Positions 16,452 to 25,091 of a stretch of 64,000 nt of DNA are shown piece by piece. The first letter of the stretch is position 1. Each line of letters begins with the position of its first letter. Origin of the DNA: Syntrophaceticus sp050949745 (lineage in GTDB: Bacteria > Bacillota > DSM-12270 > Thermacetogeniales > Thermacetogeniaceae); contig JBMNGF010000002.1 in the NCBI GenBank assembly GCA_050949745.1, positions 131,533 to 195,532 on the forward strand. Reading direction: 5' to 3'. The notes under the pieces are model-generated. The model did no database searches. It saw nothing but the letters and a program-made list of their open reading frames with translations, and had not been told where the DNA came from. A program made the translations under genes and the position numbers.

Positions 16452-17324
16452 TTATTCCAGAGGGGGGAGGAATGCCTCTGCACTCTCTTTGATACCGTAC
16501 TGCCCAGGATAACCATACATGGCCATCACCAGAGACACTTGACCGTACACAGTATCAATATTGTCCACAGTGGTTAAACGCTCACCCTGATAATATCGCA
16601 TATAAGAAACCGGTGTGTCACTATCCTCAACCCCATATAGATTATACCCTGTTTTCAGCAAAGCATTGATCATGACCTGGTCAAATTTCTTAAAATAATC
16701 CATATTTTTACTCTCAGCACCCCCAACCAGTATTACATCCTGAAGAGGAGGGCCATAATTGCCTGATATTTTGACAACATCCTTCTCATCTAGAAATTTT
16801 ACTAAATCACCATTCTCACCACTAATGATCGCCTCTGCTAATAGTCTTGCTAAATCAGGCAGATATTCTTCCATTTTAGCCTTACCCGATTTTCCCAGCA
16901 TTCCAGCGGTCTGTTTTTCTAGGTTCCCATCCCTTAGTAAGGATAAATCGATAACTGTAATCGACTGTACTTCAGCCCCTGCAGAACGGAGAACATTGGA
17001 AAATCCTTCATGTTTCTTGCCGTAATTAAGATCCACCACAGCAATCTTCCGCCCTTGAAGTTTATCGCGCACCAACAAGGGGAACACTTGCTGATTAAAC
17101 TGCTGCTGATATGACATTACTTTCTGAGCCTGGATCAGGGCATCTGCATTTTGCTTGTTTTCCTCTCGCAGAATATTAAATTCCTTTTCAATGCCCTCAA
17201 TCATACTTTTCTGCTGTTGAGTGATGGCATCACTTCCGACCATGGAACTCCCAATTATAATTCCCAGGGCTAAAGCGAGAAAAACAGCAGCAAGTGAAGC
17301 TATATGATGTTTAATATCAAACAA
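16452..17324 (-). CDS. SteB-like / MctB family (copper transporter-annotated) protein
   Basis: Membrane-anchored protein of the family often called copper transporter MctB. One N-terminal transmembrane helix (HHIASLAAVFLALALGIIIG) is followed by a coiled coil (residues about 30-75) and an extracellular alpha/beta domain. In corynebacteria SteB, a member of this family, works with SteA in cell division. I start at TTG (GGGAGGT six bases before); a GTG 21 bases up would be GTG-SLGG. It lies next to steA. Copper function is not supported by motifs I can see. Confidence 0.8.
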   Translation of the reverse strand: MFDIKHHIASLAAVFLALALGIIIGSSMVGSDAITQQQKSMIEGIEKEFNILREENKQNADALIQAQKVMSYQQQFNQQVFPLLVRDKLQGRKIAVVDLNYGKKHEGFSNVLRSAGAEVQSITVIDLSLLRDGNLEKQTAGMLGKSGKAKMEEYLPDLARLLAEAIISGENGDLVKFLDEKDVVKISGNYGPPLQDVILVGGAESKNMDYFKKFDQVMINALLKTGYNLYGVEDSDTPVSYMRYYQGERLTTVDNIDTVYGQVSLVMAMYGYPGQYGIKESAEAFLPPLE

Positions 17325-17340
17325 ATTCATACCTCCCAGA

Positions 17341-17420
17341 GACACAGGGGACAGTTATCCTGTGTCATTATTTAAACTTGGAGACATAGGGGAGCTGTTC
17401 TACGGTTTTCCTGTGTCAAC
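17341..17420. repeat. Two copies of a GACACAGG...CCTGTGTC-type hairpin
   Basis: GACACAGG and CCTGTGTC pair around ten bases (17341-17366), and a weaker copy follows at about 17384-17418. These belong to a dispersed family also near 23.35, 41.63, 44.66, 51.16, 51.67, 51.81 and 54.31 kb. Confidence 0.75.
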
Positions 17421-17504
17421 CATAAACCAAGTGAATGTCACAGCGGTACCATTTACTTAGAGTAGAATCTTTGATTCGTACTCTAAGTTAAGGATCTTTT
17501 TTAG

Positions 17505-18626
17505 CTAAATCCGCAGCAGTAGTTTTAGCTGTAACAGCAGGAGTTTAATGAAATCCCTTGTTGCGGGCGATACGATTATAACTACGAAAAGGGGGATCAG
17601 TGCTGCTAGAAATATTTGAGCAACATACTTTGGCCGCAGTCTCTGGCGATAGAGCTTGCTCACCCCTTTAGCATCAACCAAAATCGAGCCGATTTTCAGC
17701 CTAACAAGAAAAGTGCTGGCCATCCCAGGGCGATCCTTCTCCAGAAAGTCGATCATATTAGAGTGTGTCCCTAAAGCGACAATCAATTCTGCCCCGTTTT
17801 CATAGGCCAGAAGAAGGGCAATATCTTCACTGGTTCCCGGTGCAGGAAAGACAACAGCATCCAGATTAAGCTCTTCGACCCGTTTTATACCCGGCGCTCG
17901 GCCATCTGTATAGGCATGGACTACTAACTCTGCACCTGACAATAAAGCCTCGTCTGATACACTATCCATATCACCGACGATCAAATCCGGACGATAACCT
18001 AACTCCAACAGGGCATCTGCTCCACCGTCAACACCTATCAAAACAGGTTTAACTTCTTCTATATAAGATTTGACAGCCAAAATATCTTCTTGGTAGCCTG
18101 CTCCACGCACAACAACAAGAGTATGCCTGTTCCGTATTTGTGTACGCAACGGCGGAACAGGATATTCACCGAGGATCAACCCCTGCTCTTTTCGCGCATA
18201 CTCAAGAGTATTATCCACAAACTTGGACAGTTCTGATTTTAGATTCAAGGAGGCTGCGGCCATTTTCCTGTGCACATCAGATTCAGTGAGCAGAGTGCCG
18301 CGGGCAACCCACCTGCCTTGACAGATAATCTCCTCCCCGGAGATAAGCACTTCATCTCCCTCTTCAATATCCTGCATTACTTTAGGGCCGGCAGCATCAA
18401 GAAGCGGGACCCCTGCTTTAATAAGGTTAAGGGGACCCGCATTAGGATACTTGCCTGTTATCGAGGAACTGGCATTAATTACCGCCTTTGGCCTACAGTT
18501 CTGCAGTGCCTCTGCAGACAACTCATCAAGGTCTGCATGATCTATGATAGCAATATCTTGACTGCGCAGACGCTTAACAAGATTTTTAGTGCGTGCATCT
18601 ACCTTTGCCTTACCTTTAATATCCAT
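17505..18626 (-). CDS. steA: Putative cytokinetic ring protein SteA
   Basis: About 373 residues. The core is a thiamine-pyrophosphokinase-like fold, shown by LIGVDGGADALLELGYRPD and LIVGDMDSVSDEALLSGA, preceded by a family-specific N-terminal domain (KGKAKVDARTKNLVKRL, NASSSITGKYPNAG) and followed by a membrane helix (FLAALIPLFVVIIV). SteA and SteB act together in corynebacterial division. I prefer the ATG at 18626 because AGGCAGG precedes it and the family begins there; an earlier ATG is at 18644. Likely not a thiamine enzyme. Confidence 0.85.
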   Translation of the reverse strand: MDIKGKAKVDARTKNLVKRLRSQDIAIIDHADLDELSAEALQNCRPKAVINASSSITGKYPNAGPLNLIKAGVPLLDAAGPKVMQDIEEGDEVLISGEEIICQGRWVARGTLLTESDVHRKMAAASLNLKSELSKFVDNTLEYARKEQGLILGEYPVPPLRTQIRNRHTLVVVRGAGYQEDILAVKSYIEEVKPVLIGVDGGADALLELGYRPDLIVGDMDSVSDEALLSGAELVVHAYTDGRAPGIKRVEELNLDAVVFPAPGTSEDIALLLAYENGAELIVALGTHSNMIDFLEKDRPGMASTFLVRLKIGSILVDAKGVSKLYRQRLRPKYVAQIFLAALIPLFVVIIVSPATRDFIKLLLLQLKLLLRI

Positions 18627-18693
18627 TCTTACCTGCCTCGCCATTTTGTTACTTGTGTTAATTCTAAACTAATGGCCAAGAGCATGCAAGTAA

Positions 18694-19461
18694 TTAGCCT
18701 ACTTTGGTTCCAACCCGCAGACGGTCAGCAACCATGGCTATGAATTCGGAATTAGTAGGTTTCCCTCGCTCTACATTAATAGTATAGCCAAAAAATTTAT
18801 TCATCAGGTCTATATTTCCACGATCCCAGGCGAGTTCAATTGCATGCCGAATTGCCCTCTCTACTCTACTGGGAGTTGTATTGTACCTCTCTGCTATAGC
18901 AGGGTAAAGTTCTTTGGTAACAGCTCCCAGCAGACCCATTTCATCGACTACCATGAGAATGGCATCCCTAATATACTGATATCCTCTCACATGGGCAGGA
19001 ATCCCCATTTGATGCATCAAATTGGTGACATCTACATTCAGATTACGTGTTTTGGGAAGGGTTTCCTGCACCTGCCCCCCCTGGTTATGAGCCAACTGTC
19101 TAATACGATTTGCCAATATCTCCAGATCAAAAGGTTTGAGAATGTAGTAATTGGCACCTAATTCTACTGCCCTCTTAGTCATAGCCTCCTGTCCGAAGGC
19201 AGTGAGAATAATGACCTTAGGCCGACTCTCACCATATTCCAGTGAGAGTTTTTCTAAAACACCGATTCCATCCAGATGCGGCATAATTAAATCCAGTATG
19301 ATCACATCTGGCAATTCCTCTGTAAGCATCTCCAAGGCCTGTAGACCGTGATAAGCCACCCCGGAAACTACACAATCTTCAAGCCCATCAAAGTATTCCT
19401 TTAATATTTCGCAAAAATCCCTATTATCGTCTACTATCATGATTTTAATTTCACTATCCAT
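18694..19461 (-). CDS. spo0A: Sporulation master regulator Spo0A
   Basis: Response regulator that starts sporulation. The N-terminal receiver domain has the acidic pair IVDDNRDF (D11, D12), the phosphorylated Asp57 in ILDLIMPHLDG and Lys in YILKPFDLE. The C-terminal DNA-binding domain has TPSRVERAIRHAIELAW and KPTNSEFIAMVADRLR, the most conserved parts of Spo0A. 255 residues. It follows spoIVB, the normal gene order, and has a sigma-H-type promoter upstream. Confidence 0.97.
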   Translation of the reverse strand: MDSEIKIMIVDDNRDFCEILKEYFDGLEDCVVSGVAYHGLQALEMLTEELPDVIILDLIMPHLDGIGVLEKLSLEYGESRPKVIILTAFGQEAMTKRAVELGANYYILKPFDLEILANRIRQLAHNQGGQVQETLPKTRNLNVDVTNLMHQMGIPAHVRGYQYIRDAILMVVDEMGLLGAVTKELYPAIAERYNTTPSRVERAIRHAIELAWDRGNIDLMNKFFGYTINVERGKPTNSEFIAMVADRLRVGTKVG

Positions 19462-19525
19462 ACCCTCGCCCCCTAAATGCTCAAATTAGTTGTCTTTTAT
19501 CTTTTCTGCTGTTTCTTAAAATAAG

Positions 19526-19554
19526 TATTTCGACGAACGCCAACTATTTCCTGC
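19526..19554 (-). promoter_or_regulatory. Sigma-H-type promoter of spo0A
   Basis: GCAGGAAAT (-35) and GTCGAAATA (-10) lie 11 bases apart on the minus strand. The match to RNAGGAWWW-N11/12-RNNGAATWW has one change (GAAA for GAAT). GTTCGTCGAA, close to a 0A box (TTGTCGAA), overlaps the -10. This fits Spo0A autoregulation. Confidence 0.6.
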
Positions 19555-19607
19555 TGCAAATAATGCAAGATAGTGACCTATTCTGGTATATTTTACTACA
19601 CAACATA

Positions 19608-20972
19608 TCATGTACTGTTTTCAGAAACAGCACCATAATATCCTGTAATATTTCCCCTCTTCTGCTCAGGGAGCAGCCCAGCTTCCTCCAACATCATCTC
19701 TGATAATACCCCATATCCTCGTGTCGGGTCGTTAACCAGAACATGAGTCACTGCTCCCACCAACTTCCCATCCTGGATAATTGGGCTCCCGCTCATTCCC
19801 TGAACGATACCACCTGTTCTACGGATCAATTCTATGTCTGTGACCTTAATTACAAATGCCTTGCCATCGGAACGAGGGCGTGAAAATACATTTTGAATGG
19901 AAATCTGAAATGCTTCAATACTGTGGTTGTTTAATACAGTGAGTATAGTAGCTGGCCCTTCTTTGATCTGGTGACCCATAGCAACAGGAATAGGTTCGGG
20001 AAAAATAGGATTTGATAAATTATGCTCCAATTTACCAAAAATACCGACCTGAGTATTTTTATTGATCTTGCCTGTTGCTCCTTTGCCTGCAAAGTAACCT
20101 ACTTTTTCGCCTATTTTCCCCTCTTCACCTTTATGAATTCTCTGAACTGATGCAGGAACAATCCTGCCATCCTTGAACTCCCTAGACTTATTGCCTTCAG
20201 AATTTGTAATCAAATGGCCCAATGCACCATATTTTTTTGTTTGGGGATCATAAAAAGTAAGGGTTCCCACACCTGAAGCCCCATCCTGTACCAGCAGTCC
20301 AATACGATAGCGGCCGGTCTCACTGCAAAACTGCGGTTTGATTTTTATTTTCCTCTTCTTCCCCTTATATATAACATCAAGATGGATAGTATCTTTTTCT
20401 CGTGCGAAATGATCGATCAAAAAACTCAAATGAGTATCACTATGTACCTTTCTGCCTTCAACATTTAAGATAGCTGTCCCAGGGGATATTCCCACATCTC
20501 TAGCAGGACATGACTTTTTGCCGTTCTCAAGTATAATATCAGAGCAGCCCACCGCCAGCACACCCTCTGAATTCATGAGAACCCCGATAGAGTGTCCACC
20601 GGCCATCACTGAAATCGGAGGGACTACCTGCAGGGTAACCTTTTTAAATGGTATCAAGCCAAAAAGGCGCAGGTCCAGTTTAACATCTCCAGGAATGACT
20701 GCTAATGGGTTTTGTCCTTGCTGCAAGGAAAATTTCTCCTTGCAGCCATCCTGCCACTTCAACACCCCTTCTTCTTCGAAGACCAGAGCTGTAAGGCGAG
20801 TCGAAATACAGCTAGGGAAAAGATTATTCAGATCCACTCTTTCCCCTACGCTAACTCGCATCTCGGCAGGAACAACAGCAGTTAATTGAACCAGAAATAT
20901 ATAAAAGGTTACAACAATTATTGTAAAGAAAAAAAGACCAGGAATCTTGCGGCGATCAGTGGTCTTGATCAT
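19608..20972 (-). CDS. spoIVB: SpoIVB serine peptidase
   Basis: Forespore protease that crosses into the intermembrane space and cleaves SpoIVFA to trigger sigma-K processing. 454 residues. An N-terminal membrane anchor (FFFTIIVVTFYIFLVQLTAVV) is followed by a PDZ domain (about 130-200) and the S55 peptidase domain with His in GALGHLI and Ser in GIVQGMSGSPIIQDG. The ending is HVLVNDPTRGYGV. Located between recN and spo0A as in Bacillus. Confidence 0.95.
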   Translation of the reverse strand: MIKTTDRRKIPGLFFFTIIVVTFYIFLVQLTAVVPAEMRVSVGERVDLNNLFPSCISTRLTALVFEEEGVLKWQDGCKEKFSLQQGQNPLAVIPGDVKLDLRLFGLIPFKKVTLQVVPPISVMAGGHSIGVLMNSEGVLAVGCSDIILENGKKSCPARDVGISPGTAILNVEGRKVHSDTHLSFLIDHFAREKDTIHLDVIYKGKKRKIKIKPQFCSETGRYRIGLLVQDGASGVGTLTFYDPQTKKYGALGHLITNSEGNKSREFKDGRIVPASVQRIHKGEEGKIGEKVGYFAGKGATGKINKNTQVGIFGKLEHNLSNPIFPEPIPVAMGHQIKEGPATILTVLNNHSIEAFQISIQNVFSRPRSDGKAFVIKVTDIELIRRTGGIVQGMSGSPIIQDGKLVGAVTHVLVNDPTRGYGVLSEMMLEEAGLLPEQKRGNITGYYGAVSENST

Positions 20973-21058
20973 TTTTCACTCCTACGACGTCTCCTGGCTA
21001 AATTTCCTCCGATTTTTAAATTAACCTTTTTTCAGATTATTTATACCTGGTTTCTTTG

Positions 21059-22744
21059 TCACTCCTCTTCGGCTTTTAGGATCTGTAGAGCATGCTTCCA
21101 GGTTACCTTATCCTCTGTAGTGCCTCCCAACATACGCACAATCTCTTCTACCCGTTCCTCAGAATCTAAAAGAGATAGCTGTATCTTTGTTTTGCTATGT
21201 AAGAATGACTTTTCCACATAGAAATGTGTCTGGCCACGCCCGGCAATAATAGGAGCATGGGTTACACATAAAACCTGCTTATCCTCAGCTATAACCGCCA
21301 GACGCTCAGCAACAGCCTGTAGGGTCAGCCCCCCGATCCCGGCATCGATCTCATCAAATATAAGTGTTGGAATCTGATCATTTTTAGCTAAGATTACCTT
21401 CAAGGCCAACATCACCCTGGACATCTCCCCACCTGAAGCGATTTTAGCCAGAGGTTTTAGCGGTTCTCCGGGATTAGCACTAAAAAGGAACTCAGGTATA
21501 TCATAGCCTGCTGAAGTAGGATCAACTGATAGTGTCCAACCTATTTCCAACCTAGCTTCATCTAACCCTAATCCATGAAGTTCAGCTGCTACAGCATTGC
21601 AAAAAGAAACTGAGCCTTCCCGACGCAGCGCACTTAATTTTTTGGCTTCAAAATTATACTTATCTGTGGCTTTCCGGCATTCTGCCTCCAGTTCTTGCTT
21701 ATGCTGAGCCACTCCTTCCAGCATTTCCATCTCTGCTGCGGCTTCCATGCGGTATTCACAAACTTCGGCAAGAGAAGAACCATATTTGCGCATCAGATCA
21801 GACAGAGCATGAAACCTCTCCTCAATTCCCCTTGCATACTCTGGATCAAAATCTAATTGTTCCTTATAATTCCTCAACTTTTCTATTACATCCTCTAGAC
21901 GGAAGAGAATATCCTTGATCGATAGAGCAATTTCCTCTGCCCCACTGTCGATCTCTGCTATGTCATCGATTTTTTCGGCGGCTCTGCTCAGAAGATCATA
22001 TGCAGGTATCATTCTGCCATCATTTTCTTTCAATTCAATAACCGCTTCCTGAGCAAGAGTTATCAGTTTTTCACCATGACGCAGACGTTCTCGTTTTTTC
22101 TGTAACTCTTCTTCTTCACCTGGTATAGGCTGCAGATTGTCTATCTCTTCTACAACATATTGAAGGTAATCTAAACGGCGACTCACTTCAGATTCACTCA
22201 ATTGCTTTTGTTTATATTCATCCTGCAGCTGTACCATCTTTTGATATATTTTAGAAACAAGGGCCCGCTGCTCCAGTACAGCTTGTCCACAAAAACGATC
22301 AAGCAGATCACGGTGCTGACTGACTCTGAGCAAAGACTGATGCTCATGCTGTCCATGGATATCCACAAGCAGCTCTCCCAAAGAACGATAGATCGCCAAA
22401 GGGACGACTTGCCCGTTGACTCGGCAGACACTTCTCCCTTTGGAACTCACCTCCCGCCCGAGCAATAGTGTATTATCTTCACCAAGAGGCAAGCCCAATT
22501 CTGCTGTCTTCTCCATAACCTGCTGACAGCTGCTGCAGTCAAAACAACCCTGTACCAGGGCTTTCTCTGCACCGAAGCGTACCATGCTGCTGGATGCGCG
22601 CCCACCAACCAACAGATTCATAGCATCAACGATAATAGACTTCCCAGCACCGGTTTCCCCGGTCAGCACATTTAAACCACAGCCGAACATCAATTCAACA
22701 TTTTCGATCAAGGCGAAGTCCTGGATGACAAGCTGGACAAGCAT
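21059..22744 (-). CDS. recN: DNA repair protein RecN
   Basis: SMC-like ATPase that gathers broken DNA ends for recombination. Walker A is GETGAGKSIIVDAMNLLVGG, the signature is LAKIASGGEMSRVMLALK, Walker B is PTLIFDEIDAGIGGLTLQ; between them lies a coiled coil (residues about 160-360). 561 residues, normal. It follows argR with an 11-base gap, the usual order. Confidence 0.96.
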   Translation of the reverse strand: MLVQLVIQDFALIENVELMFGCGLNVLTGETGAGKSIIVDAMNLLVGGRASSSMVRFGAEKALVQGCFDCSSCQQVMEKTAELGLPLGEDNTLLLGREVSSKGRSVCRVNGQVVPLAIYRSLGELLVDIHGQHEHQSLLRVSQHRDLLDRFCGQAVLEQRALVSKIYQKMVQLQDEYKQKQLSESEVSRRLDYLQYVVEEIDNLQPIPGEEEELQKKRERLRHGEKLITLAQEAVIELKENDGRMIPAYDLLSRAAEKIDDIAEIDSGAEEIALSIKDILFRLEDVIEKLRNYKEQLDFDPEYARGIEERFHALSDLMRKYGSSLAEVCEYRMEAAAEMEMLEGVAQHKQELEAECRKATDKYNFEAKKLSALRREGSVSFCNAVAAELHGLGLDEARLEIGWTLSVDPTSAGYDIPEFLFSANPGEPLKPLAKIASGGEMSRVMLALKVILAKNDQIPTLIFDEIDAGIGGLTLQAVAERLAVIAEDKQVLCVTHAPIIAGRGQTHFYVEKSFLHSKTKIQLSLLDSEERVEEIVRMLGGTTEDKVTWKHALQILKAEEE

Positions 22745-22755
22745 TTAGATCCCCC

Positions 22756-23220
22756 TCACCTCAACATCTCATCTATACGCTCCATCACCTGTTCTACAGC
22801 CTCCCGGGGTTTGATAATCAAAAGTATTGTGTCATCCCCAGCAACTGTTCCCAAGAGTTCCTTCCAACCAGAGCGGTCAAGAGCCTCTGCCACATTATGG
22901 GCAGCTCCAGGTAGTGTCTTGAGCAAAATGAGGTTTTCGCTGTAGTCATATTTCACCAGATTTTCCCGGAACAGCCGCTGCAGGCGTTTGTCACTCTGAG
23001 GAGGCTCCATCTGCTGAGGCAGGGCATAACGGTATGAATCAGAACCTATCGGAATTTTAACCAATTGAAGCTCCTTGATATCCCGTGATATAGTGGCCTG
23101 GGTAGTCTTGACACCCCGGGCGAGCAGTTCATCTGCTAACTCACCTTGGGTTGTAATTGCTTTTTCTTTAATGATCTCCATTATGATCTGCTGTCTTCGC
23201 AGTTTCATATAAGACAACAC
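22756..23220 (-). CDS. argR: Arginine repressor ArgR/AhrC
   Basis: Hexameric arginine-binding regulator of arginine synthesis and use. The winged helix (residues about 5-70, with ATISRDIKELQLVKI) is followed by a C-terminal domain with LLGTVAGDDTILLI, the arginine-binding motif. 154 residues. The first codon is GTG; the ATG at 23208 is an alternative. It sits ahead of recN as in other Firmicutes. The target arginine genes are not in the window. Confidence 0.95.
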   Translation of the reverse strand: MLSYMKLRRQQIIMEIIKEKAITTQGELADELLARGVKTTQATISRDIKELQLVKIPIGSDSYRYALPQQMEPPQSDKRLQRLFRENLVKYDYSENLILLKTLPGAAHNVAEALDRSGWKELLGTVAGDDTILLIIKPREAVEQVMERIDEMLR

Positions 23221-23269
23221 TTCTTCCGTTTTTATAATGATTTAACATAGCTGTTAGCAGCTATGCTCC

Positions 23270-23381
23270 AAGGCTAGCTACGGGTGGTTGGCTAAACCTT
23301 GCCCGGCGGGATTCCAACCACTATGTGTCACGACCCAGCTTGGTCGCTCCCATCCCCCTGTGTCTTCTGTCTTTTGTGTCT
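23270..23381. other. Short inverted repeats between argR and nadK
   Basis: No gene in this stretch. GTGGTTGG and CCAACCAC form an inverted repeat around CTAAACCTTGCCCGGCGG, an earlier one (CATAGCTG/CAGCTATG) lies nearer argR, and a CCCCCTGTGTC fragment of the dispersed repeat is at the nadK side. The function is unclear; it may hold the argR promoter. Confidence 0.4.
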
Positions 23382-24233
23382 TCAATGCTCTCCTCGAAGT
23401 TTCTGGTTTAGAACCTCAGAAAAAGAGCGTTTTTTTACTTTGACAAGTTTTGTATAATAATCAGCTTTGCGAATTACAACACTGTCATTCTTTAATAAAG
23501 GAAAACCGATCTGTCCATCGATAGTAAGCATGACCTCAGAAGTATCTGTTCTCATAATCACCCTTATCTCCTGATCCTCAGGCAGAATAAAGGGTCTGGC
23601 ATGCAAAGTATGTGGGCAAATAGGTGTAACAATCATTATTTCTAACTCAGGATTGACAATTGGTCCGCCTGCTGAAAGAGAATAGGCAGTAGAGCCTGTT
23701 GGTGATGCGACAATAATTCCGTCTGCTCTATAAGTTGACATATAGTCCCTGCCCACATAGGTTTCCAGTTTGATGATCCTGGAAATAGGCCCCTTAGCGA
23801 TAACCACATCATTAAAAGCTATCATATTCTTAATAGGGGAGCCCTCACGCATTATCTGAGCATCCAGCATCATGCGAGACTCGATTCTATAATCGCCCTC
23901 AAGCAATTTTTCTAAACAGGGGAAAAGGTCCGGCATCTCTAGATCAGTAAGAAACCCCAGTTGCCCTAAGTTAACACCTAAAATTGGGATTTCCTTATCT
24001 GCTACCTGGCGCGCCACCCCTAACAGTGTCCCATCTCCTCCCAGTGTCAAAATCATATCTACATCTTCCTGAAAATCAATCTCCGGACATCCATAAGGAG
24101 GCATATACATAATTTCTGTAGTTTGGGGAAGTACAACTTTAATACTTCGCTGTTCAAACCATTCGACAAGAATATCAAGAAACCTGCCTCCACGGGTTTT
24201 GCGCATATTTACTACCAAACCTACCTGTTTCAT
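23382..24233 (-). CDS. nadK: NAD kinase
   Basis: Phosphorylates NAD to NADP. The GGDGT motif lies in MILTLGGDGTLLGVARQ (about residues 62-76), followed by GVNLGQLGFLTDL and SPTGSTAYSLSAGGPIV near residue 180. 283 residues is normal. It lies 10 bases after tlyA and is part of the dxs-tlyA-nadK run. Confidence 0.96.
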   Translation of the reverse strand: MKQVGLVVNMRKTRGGRFLDILVEWFEQRSIKVVLPQTTEIMYMPPYGCPEIDFQEDVDMILTLGGDGTLLGVARQVADKEIPILGVNLGQLGFLTDLEMPDLFPCLEKLLEGDYRIESRMMLDAQIMREGSPIKNMIAFNDVVIAKGPISRIIKLETYVGRDYMSTYRADGIIVASPTGSTAYSLSAGGPIVNPELEIMIVTPICPHTLHARPFILPEDQEIRVIMRTDTSEVMLTIDGQIGFPLLKNDSVVIRKADYYTKLVKVKKRSFSEVLNQKLRGEH

Positions 24234-24242
24234 CTCTGCCTC

Positions 24243-25091
24243 CTAACATCTCTTACGATGCTGCTCTATCAGTACATAGTGCGCCTTTTCTATAACAGCA
24301 CAGACATCTGATTCATAATTATCCTGCAGTTCCATTTGATCTGAAGTTAGTGATAAGGCTAGTGATAATAAGAACTCAATATTGCCATCAGTTCCCCGAA
24401 CAGGTGAATAGGTAACTCCTTTGTATTGATATCCTGACTCTATAGCTTTCTGGATAGTTTTCAATAGAACCTGCCGATGGATATCAGGATCTCTAACAAT
24501 CCCACCCTTTCCCACCAACTGGGGCCCTGCCTCAAACTGAGGCTTAACCAGGGCAATAACCTCTCCCGTACTGGTAAGCAGTTCCCTTACAGCTGCAAAA
24601 ACTTTTGTAAGAGATATAAAAGAGAGATCGAGTGTGACCAGATCCACTCTGGTTCCCAATTGTTCAGGGGTAAGATATCGCAAATTAGTCCTCTCCAGCA
24701 CAATCACACGGGGATCCTGGCGCAGTTCCCAAGCCAGCTGTCCATACCCCACATCTACAGCATAAACCATTTTGGCTCCCCATCGCAACAAACACTGAGT
24801 AAACCCACCGGTAGATGCTCCACAATCCAAGGCGACCCGTCCCTTGACAGTGATATCGAACTCTTTTAGAGCAGCCTCCAATTTGAGCCCACCTCGGCTG
24901 ACAAAAGAACAGGGATCCTCTTTAACACGTATTTCTCCATCCGGATCCACAAGAGTTCCAGGTTTTTCGATCCTTCTTCCTTCGTAAAAAACCACACCTG
25001 CCATCAAGCTGCGTTTTGCGCGTTCACGGCTGACAAAGTAACCCCTCTCCACCAGGAGTTGGTCGATACGCCTTTTTTTCCGATTACTCAT
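24243..25091 (-). CDS. tlyA: TlyA family rRNA methyltransferase / S4 domain protein
   Basis: S4 RNA-binding domain (RRIDQLLVERGYFVSRERAK, residues 5-60) followed by a FtsJ-like Rossmann methyltransferase with ALDCGASTGGFTQCLLRWGA and VALVKPQFEAGP. Members 2'-O-methylate 16S and 23S rRNA; older annotation calls them hemolysins. The ATG at 25091 overlaps the dxs stop in ATGAGTAA; an earlier start at 25100 is possible. 282 residues. Confidence 0.92.
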   Translation of the reverse strand: MSNRKKRRIDQLLVERGYFVSRERAKRSLMAGVVFYEGRRIEKPGTLVDPDGEIRVKEDPCSFVSRGGLKLEAALKEFDITVKGRVALDCGASTGGFTQCLLRWGAKMVYAVDVGYGQLAWELRQDPRVIVLERTNLRYLTPEQLGTRVDLVTLDLSFISLTKVFAAVRELLTSTGEVIALVKPQFEAGPQLVGKGGIVRDPDIHRQVLLKTIQKAIESGYQYKGVTYSPVRGTDGNIEFLLSLALSLTSDQMELQDNYESDVCAVIEKAHYVLIEQHRKRC

